Source: Micromonospora sp. LH3U1
GTDB lineage: Bacteria > Actinomycetota > Actinomycetes > Mycobacteriales > Micromonosporaceae
Reading direction: 5' to 3'
Length of the DNA: 64,000 bases
Assembly: GCF_028475105.1 (NCBI RefSeq)
Contig: NZ_CP116936.1
Location: forward strand, 3,905,501-3,969,500
The notes beneath the pieces were generated by a model. The model did not search any database. It saw only the letters and a list, made by a program, of their open reading frames with translations, and was not told the origin of the DNA. Shown here in pieces: positions 59,296 to 64,000 of this stretch. A program made the translations under genes and the position numbers. Numbering within the stretch: position 1 is the stretch's first letter; each line of letters begins with the position of its first letter.

Positions 59296-61548
59296 ATGGC
59301 GGACGCGTCGCCGACCGAACCGACGACGTCGGGCCAGGTCGTGGAGTTGCGTGTGCACGGCGTTTCCAGGGCGGGCGCCGACCAGGTGCTGAACCGGCCG
59401 CACCTGCAGCAGGTCGCCGGGGACCGCAACGGCGGTTTCTACCGTCCGCGCGCCGGCTATCCGGGCGCCACCGGGCCGGGCGGGGTGACGCTGGAGGCGT
59501 ACCGCTGGAGTGACCTGCCGTCCGGCACGGCCGTGCGGACCCTGTCGTTGGTGTTTCTGCTGCCGTTCATGCTCTGCAACGTGGCGCTCTGGATGCGCCC
59601 GGGAAACCCCGGCTCGAAGCACGTCGTCCTCGCGCTGTGCCGGGTGCTCGCGCTCACCCTCACGATGCTCTACGTCCTGTCCATCGTCGGGGTGGCGCTG
59701 GACCTGGTTGCCTGGCGCTGTATGGGCACCCCGTCCTGCATGGCCGGGCGGAGCTGGCTGTCCTGGCTCGGCGGGCGCTCGCCGGGGCTGCGCCTGGGCG
59801 TGCTGTCGGTGGTGCCGGTCGCCGCCATCGGGATCGTCTGGTGGCTGGGTTCGCGCCAGGGCCACCCGTTCGACGCCTTCCGAACCCCGGTGGAGCAGAC
59901 CTCGGCGCACCGGTTGAGCGGCGTCGGTCAGTGGGACGCCGCGCCGCTGGTCGGCCGGCTGCGCTCGGTGCACGTGGCGGCCTCGTTCGCCACCCTGGAC
60001 GGCAGTCTGCTGGCCGCCCGGGCAAGTCAGCACTCCTCGCCGGTGATGGTGGCGCTGGTGGTGGCCTGCGGGGCGGTGCTGCTCACCTGCCTGGCGCTGC
60101 TCACCTCCGTGCGGGTCATCGACCGGCTCGGTCGGGAACGCCGGGTGGACGGGTTCATCCGTGCACTGCGCACGGTCACCTGCGGTCTGACGATCCTGGT
60201 GATCGTGCACGTCATGAGGAGCCCGGCACCGTGGCCGCAGGGCGGTTCGCTGCCCGGGTACGGCGCGATCATGGCCTGGCTGTTCGTCAGTCAGACCGTG
60301 CTGGTGGCCATCCTCGCCGCCGTGGTCCTCTGGTGCCGGGGCGGACGGCAGCGGAAGGGTACGCCCCGGAGTGGGCCGCTGCGCGCACTGGGCGCGCCGG
60401 TCTTCGTGACGATCGCCGCCGGGTTCGCCGTGGCGTTCTCCGCAGAGTTGGTCTATCGGGTGTCGGACCTGCTGGACCGCGACGGGGACACCGCGGACTC
60501 ACTGGAGACCAGCCCGCCACTGGCGTACAAATGGGCGATCTTCGGGTTTTTCCTGGCGGTGATGAGCGCGTTGCTGCTCGCGGGCGTGATCACCGTGCTG
60601 ACCCGGCGACGCCGGCGACGGGCGGCGGCCGCCATCGTGGCAGCCGACTTCCCGGTTGCGCCGCCGGAGGCCGCCCAGCGGCTCCGGCAGGTCGAGCAGG
60701 CGGTGGCCCGAGCCCGGTTCACCGAGCGGCTGGAACCGCTGACCCTGGTCTACGCCTGCCTGGCCGCGCTGGGCCTGGCGACCAGCGTGCTGGGCCTGGT
60801 CCAGCTCTATCCCGGCGACGTGCTCCAGCGCTTCATCGGGGTGCCCGCCGACCTGGTCGACTTCCTGATCGGGCTGGGCAGCTACACGATCGCCGCCATC
60901 ATCGTCGGCCTGGTGCTCGGCGGCATCTTCGCCTACCGGACGGCGCCGTTCCGCCGGTACGTGGGCGTGCTGTGGGACCTGGGAACCTTCTGGCCCCGAG
61001 CGGCGCACCCCTTCGCCCCGCCCTGCTACGCCGAGCGGGCCGTGCCGGAGCTGACCAAACGGATCACCTACCTCGTGGATCAGGGCAACGGGGTGCTGCT
61101 GGCCGGGCACAGCCACGGCTCGGTGCTGCTCGCCGCAACGGTGCTGCAACTGCCGCCCCGGATCACCGACCGGGTCGCCCTGTTGACCTACGGGTCCCCG
61201 CTGCAACGGTTGTACTCGCGCCTGTTCCCCGCGTACGTCGACGAGGAGGCGCTGCACGAGATCGGTCAGCGGGTCGGCTGGCGCTGGGTGAACCTGTGGC
61301 GGGACACCGACCCGATCGGCGGCTGGATCTTCGCCTCGCACCGCCCGGGCGACACCGAGACGTCGACCGGCCCGCCGGCGTCGGTGGACCGCCGATTGAA
61401 GGACCCGCAAGGCGTGGTGCCGCCGCCCAGCGACAGCGTGCCGCCCCCGATCCTGGCGCACCTGCCCTGCGAGTCGCAGGAGGAGTTCGCGAGCGCCGTG
61501 CGGGACCTGGCCGAACGGTTGCGCGCCGGACGGCGGCGCACCGGCTGA
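59296..61548 (+). CDS. Multi-pass membrane protein with C-terminal alpha/beta-hydrolase motif
   Basis: A 750-aa protein. After about 80 soluble residues (VVELRVHGVSRAGADQVLNR, itself like the start of a lipase-type hydrolase), eight or so membrane helices follow, for example LSLVFLLPFMLCNVALW and FVTIAAGFAVAFSAELVY. Near the C-terminus the nucleophile elbow GHSHGSVLLAATVL and LLTYGSPLQRLYSRLF indicate an alpha/beta-hydrolase. The split layout suggests the hydrolase fold is formed by the ends and interrupted by the membrane part. Substrate unknown; lipid or ester cleavage at the membrane is plausible. Confidence 0.75.
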   Translation: MADASPTEPTTSGQVVELRVHGVSRAGADQVLNRPHLQQVAGDRNGGFYRPRAGYPGATGPGGVTLEAYRWSDLPSGTAVRTLSLVFLLPFMLCNVALWMRPGNPGSKHVVLALCRVLALTLTMLYVLSIVGVALDLVAWRCMGTPSCMAGRSWLSWLGGRSPGLRLGVLSVVPVAAIGIVWWLGSRQGHPFDAFRTPVEQTSAHRLSGVGQWDAAPLVGRLRSVHVAASFATLDGSLLAARASQHSSPVMVALVVACGAVLLTCLALLTSVRVIDRLGRERRVDGFIRALRTVTCGLTILVIVHVMRSPAPWPQGGSLPGYGAIMAWLFVSQTVLVAILAAVVLWCRGGRQRKGTPRSGPLRALGAPVFVTIAAGFAVAFSAELVYRVSDLLDRDGDTADSLETSPPLAYKWAIFGFFLAVMSALLLAGVITVLTRRRRRRAAAAIVAADFPVAPPEAAQRLRQVEQAVARARFTERLEPLTLVYACLAALGLATSVLGLVQLYPGDVLQRFIGVPADLVDFLIGLGSYTIAAIIVGLVLGGIFAYRTAPFRRYVGVLWDLGTFWPRAAHPFAPPCYAERAVPELTKRITYLVDQGNGVLLAGHSHGSVLLAATVLQLPPRITDRVALLTYGSPLQRLYSRLFPAYVDEEALHEIGQRVGWRWVNLWRDTDPIGGWIFASHRPGDTETSTGPPASVDRRLKDPQGVVPPPSDSVPPPILAHLPCESQEEFASAVRDLAERLRAGRRRTG

Positions 61549-61573
61549 CCCGGCGGCCGGATATCGTCGCCGC

Positions 61574-62065
61574 GTGAGCAGGTCCCAGCAACCCGAACGC
61601 CGACTGATCGCCTCCAACAAGAAGGCCCGGCACGAGTACACCGTGCTCCGCACCTACGAGGCGGGCATCGTGCTGGTCGGCACCGAGGTGAAGTCGCTGC
61701 GCGAGGGTCGGGCCTCGCTGGTCGACGCGTTCGCGCACGAGCGCGACGGCGAGATCGTGCTGTACGGCCTGCACATCGCCGAGTACACCTATGGCACGTG
61801 GACCAACCACGCCCCCCGCCGCAACCGCAAGCTGCTGCTGCATCGGGCCGAGATCGACCGGATCCTGGACAAGGTCCGCGAGGGCGGGGTGACCCTGGTC
61901 CCGCTGTCGATGTACTTCGAGAACGGCTACGCCAAGGTCGAGCTGGCCCTGGCCAAGGGCAAGCGCTCGTACGACAAGCGGCAGACGTTGGCCGAGCGGG
62001 ACGCCAACCGGGAGATCGCCCGCGAACTGGGCCGGCACCTCAAGGGCCACCCCCGCCGGCCCTGA
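61574..62065 (+). CDS. smpB: SsrA-binding protein SmpB
   Basis: A 163-aa SmpB: NKKARHEYTVLRTYEAGIVL, GTEVKSLREGRASLVDAFAH, RNRKLLLHRAEIDRI and the basic C-terminal tail (KRSYDKRQTLAERDANREIA) that mimics an anticodon stem. It binds tmRNA and rescues stalled ribosomes. TATCGT at 61562-61567 ends six bases before the GTG, so the message is probably leaderless. I see no tmRNA gene after it in this window. Confidence 0.95.
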   Translation: MSRSQQPERRLIASNKKARHEYTVLRTYEAGIVLVGTEVKSLREGRASLVDAFAHERDGEIVLYGLHIAEYTYGTWTNHAPRRNRKLLLHRAEIDRILDKVREGGVTLVPLSMYFENGYAKVELALAKGKRSYDKRQTLAERDANREIARELGRHLKGHPRRP

Positions 62066-62130
62066 CCTCCCAAGGTCACCCGTCCGGGTCGCGGGCGGTT
62101 CCTCAGGGTCGGGCAGGTCGGGCGAGGGTG

Positions 62131-62159
62131 CCCCGAGGTCACCTTCGACGTCCTCGGGG
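62131..62159. terminator. Hairpin between smpB and convergent reductase gene
   Basis: Arms ccccgagg (62131-62138) and cctcgggg (62152-62159) with a 13-base loop sit directly against the stop of the leftward reductase gene, as expected for a shared terminator. Confidence 0.55.
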
Positions 62160-63026
62160 CTAGCGGCCGATCTTGTCCAGCTCGGCGACGTCGTCGTCGC
62201 AGAGGGAGAGCGCCGCGCCCGCGATGTTCTCGCGCAGGTGTGTCGTGGACGAGGTGCCCGGGATCAGCAGGATGTTCGGCGAGCGCCGCAGCAGCCAGGC
62301 CAGGGCGACAGACATCGGTGTTGCCTCCAGCCGGGCGGCCACGGCCGAGAGCGCCGAGGACTGCAGCGGGCTGAAGCCGCCGAGTGGGAAGAACGGCACG
62401 TAGGCGATGCCCTGGTCGGCGAGGGCATCGATCAGCTCGTCGTCCTGGCGGTGCGCGAGGTTGTACATGTTCTGCACGCACACGATCGGCGCGATCGTCT
62501 GCGCCTCGGCGACCTGTTCCGGCGTCGCGTTGCTCACTCCGAGGTGCCGGATCAGGCCCTGCTGCTGAAGTTCGACGAGTGCCTCGAGCGCCTCGGCGAC
62601 CGAACCGGGCTGGGGTCCTTCGGCATCGCCGAGCCGGAGGTTGACCAGGTCGAGCACGTCGAGACCGAGGGTCGTGAGGTTCTCGTGCACCGATCGGCGC
62701 AGGCTTTCCGGGTCACGGGCCGAGGGCCAGCCGCCCTGCTGGTCGCGGTTCGCGCCGACCTTGGTCACGATGTGCAGCGCGTCGGGGTACGGGTGCAGCG
62801 CTTCCCGGATCAGCTGGTTGGTGACATGCGGCCCGTAGGCCTCGGCGGTGTCGATGTGGGTGATGCCGAGTTCGACGGCCTCGCGGAGGACGGCGAGTGC
62901 GCCGTCGTGGTCGGCCGGCGGTCCCATGACCCAGGGGCCGGCGAGCTGCATGGCGCCGTAGCCGAACCGGGTGACGGTCAAATCTCCCAGCGTCCTGGTG
63001 CCGCCGGGAAGGGAAGTGGAGGCCAT
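62160..63026 (-). CDS. Aldo/keto reductase (YdbC-like)
   Basis: A 288-aa aldo/keto reductase: LTVTRFGYGAMQLAGPWVMG, ITHIDTAEAYGPHVTNQLIR (catalytic Asp/Tyr), HIVTKVGANRD (Lys), and NPSG-like late motif IPGTSSTTHLRENI. ATG 63026 is seven bases from AGAGG; the ATG at 63032 is too close to it. Divergent from an HxlR regulator with a shared operator, so probably induced by aldehydes or a similar stress. Confidence 0.85.
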   Translation of the reverse strand: MASTSLPGGTRTLGDLTVTRFGYGAMQLAGPWVMGPPADHDGALAVLREAVELGITHIDTAEAYGPHVTNQLIREALHPYPDALHIVTKVGANRDQQGGWPSARDPESLRRSVHENLTTLGLDVLDLVNLRLGDAEGPQPGSVAEALEALVELQQQGLIRHLGVSNATPEQVAEAQTIAPIVCVQNMYNLAHRQDDELIDALADQGIAYVPFFPLGGFSPLQSSALSAVAARLEATPMSVALAWLLRRSPNILLIPGTSSTTHLRENIAGAALSLCDDDVAELDKIGR

Positions 63027-63101
63027 GCTCATACCTCTGACTTTCGTGTCGCGCTGAGCGTTCCGGTGTATCGCGGATACCTGCTCCACTATCAGGCGGT
63101 A

Positions 63102-63118
63102 ACTTCATAACGGGAAGT
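63102..63118. promoter_or_regulatory. HxlR-type operator
   Basis: Inverted repeat acttc-N7-gaagt (63102-63118) in the 131-base gap between the divergent reductase and HxlR genes, within a locally AT-richer stretch. A likely binding site for the HxlR protein. Confidence 0.5.
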
Positions 63119-63157
63119 AGGCACCCAGAGGTTCGTAACGCACCGAGGAGCGGTTCG

Positions 63158-63601
63158 ATGGCAACGACGACAGCGGCGCAGAAGAGGGCACAGGCCAAGG
63201 TGGAATATGACGCTTTCCTGGCCCAATGTCCCAGCCGCAAGCTGCTCGACCGGATCGCGGACAAGTGGGTCACGTTGGTTCTGGCCGCGCTGCGCACCGA
63301 CGGCTCGCAGCAGTTCAGCGCCGACTGCGCCGGTGAGCCCCGGTCGATGCGGTACTCGGAACTGTCGCGCCTGCTGGCCGGCGTCAGCCAGAAGATGCTG
63401 ACTCAGACGCTGCGCTCCCTGGAACGCGACGGTCTGGTCACCCGCACTGTGGTGCCGACCGTGCCCGTCACGGTCACCTACGAGCTGACCGACCTCGGCC
63501 TCTCCCTGCATCAGGTGATACGCGGCTTGAAGGGCTGGGCCGAAACGCACATGGACGACGTGCTCGCCAACCGCGCGACGTACGACCACCACGTCGCCTG
63601 A
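63158..63601 (+). CDS. HxlR-family regulator
   Basis: A 147-aa winged-helix protein: CPSRKLLDRIADKWVTLVLA with the conserved N-terminal Cys of HxlR redox/aldehyde sensors, MRYSELSRLLAGVSQKMLTQ (recognition helix), TLRSLERDGLVTRTVVPTVP and VTYELTDLGLSL. The Cys is preceded by a longer N-terminal helix than usual. Divergent from the reductase, which it probably controls. Confidence 0.9.
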   Translation: MATTTAAQKRAQAKVEYDAFLAQCPSRKLLDRIADKWVTLVLAALRTDGSQQFSADCAGEPRSMRYSELSRLLAGVSQKMLTQTLRSLERDGLVTRTVVPTVPVTVTYELTDLGLSLHQVIRGLKGWAETHMDDVLANRATYDHHVA

Positions 63602-63710
63602 GAGGACGGCGCATGGTCGCGCAACTACGGCCGGAAAAACCCACAGGAGTACGCAGACACAATCCTTTCCGGGCTTTCCAGCTCGCAGATGCGGACGCTA
63701 GGGTGGGCCG

Positions 63711-64000
63711 GTGACGACGTTCCGGATCGGTGAGGCGGCCGACCTGCTCGGTGTCAGCGCCGACACGATTCGCCGCTGGGTGGACGCCGGGCGGCTGGCC
63801 GCCGGGCGCGACGAGCACGGCCACCGGATCATCGACGGCGTCGACCTGGCTGCGTTCGCCCGCGCACAGGCCGCCGACCCGGACGCGGGCGCCGAATTCT
63901 CGTCGGCCCGCAACCGGCTGCGCGGCATCGTCGTCGATGTCCGCAAGGACACCGTGATGGCACAGGTCGACATCCAGGCCGGCCCGTTCCGCGTCGTGTC
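63711..64000 (+). CDS. HTH-TOBE molybdate-binding-type regulator, 3' end cut by window edge
   Basis: Partial, 96 codons visible. The N-terminus is a MerR/excisionase-type helix-turn-helix (FRIGEAADLLGVSADTIRRW, then HRIIDGVDLAAFA), and the visible end enters a TOBE/Mop domain (SARNRLRGIVVDVRKDTVMA, QVDIQAGPFRVVS). Such HTH-Mop proteins bind molybdate and usually precede modABC transporter genes. TAGGGT (63699-63704) ends six bases before the GTG, so it is probably leaderless. It may tie molybdate supply to the molybdenum enzyme 14 kb upstream. Confidence 0.8.
   Translation, partial: MTTFRIGEAADLLGVSADTIRRWVDAGRLAAGRDEHGHRIIDGVDLAAFARAQAADPDAGAEFSSARNRLRGIVVDVRKDTVMAQVDIQAGPFRVV

Noticed and set aside
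59637..61577. 646-codon plus-strand frame inside the membrane hydrolase gene
   Set aside because: Arg/Gly/Pro-rich shadow of the real 750-aa gene in another frame, a typical high-GC artefact.
62066..62159. tmRNA gene next to smpB
   Set aside because: The 94-base gap is too short and holds only a hairpin; no tRNA-like ends are seen.

Overview
The window is very GC-rich chromosomal DNA with GTG/ATG starts, dense stop-start overlaps and many leaderless-type promoters (a TANNNT box 6-8 bases before the start codon). Gene content (DivIVA-domain protein, ECF42-type sigma factor with DGPF partner, ROK-controlled sugar ABC operon, AbiEi/DUF559 protein, many one-component regulators) points to an actinomycete, most likely Micromonosporaceae. 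This rests on recognising protein families, not on a database search.

Region 1 (1-13.6 kb, minus strand) is one long gene row encoding a contractile phage-tail-like particle. In transcription order it holds an unknown protein, tail sheath, tail tube, a small protein, a ~1,076-aa membrane-helix protein in the tape-measure position (frame broken once), a 492-aa protein with a PD-(D/E)XK nuclease-like motif, a gpU-like protein, an unknown 215-aa protein, a VgrG-like hub/spike, a PAAR-like tip, gp25, baseplate J and a protein cut by the window edge. No head, integrase or lysis genes are visible, so an injection system or tailocin fits better than a full prophage. Just upstream lies a secreted RNase of the Sa/barnase type with its barstar-type inhibitor.

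Region 2 (15-25.9 kb) is accessory: an AbiEi/DUF559 protein, a GntR/DivIVA/small-protein cluster, a PUA-like+HNH endonuclease, a translationally coupled two-gene module (a 578-aa unknown protein, then a ~672-aa membrane-helix protein ending in another nuclease-like motif), and an ABC exporter divergent from a MarR regulator.

Region 3 (26-41 kb) is metabolic: an AsnB-type amidotransferase, a YbdK-type ligase, an ECF42 sigma/DGPF pair, a flavin amine oxidase, and a glycan locus. The glycan locus has a secreted discoidin+beta-helix protein, a ROK repressor, a sugar-binding lipoprotein with two permeases, and a GH1 beta-glucosidase whose frame is broken by one base.

Region 4 (41-64 kb) holds a PadR-FtsX ABC operon, a TMEM175-like channel, a MocA-like protein with a PaoABC-type three-subunit molybdenum enzyme, an ArsR/SRPBCC pair and a Nudix hydrolase. 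It continues with TetR and HxlR regulators, each divergent from an aldo/keto reductase, and an operon of response-regulator/FAD oxidoreductase, cNMP-binding histidine kinase and ABC exporter whose first junction is a 59-bp tandem repeat. A membrane-anchored hydrolase, SmpB and an HTH-TOBE protein cut by the right edge complete it.

Three genes (near 10,490, 21,474 and 39,940) each look one base short in or next to a G/C run. Because one is a textbook GH1 enzyme, sequence error is at least as likely as biology for all three.
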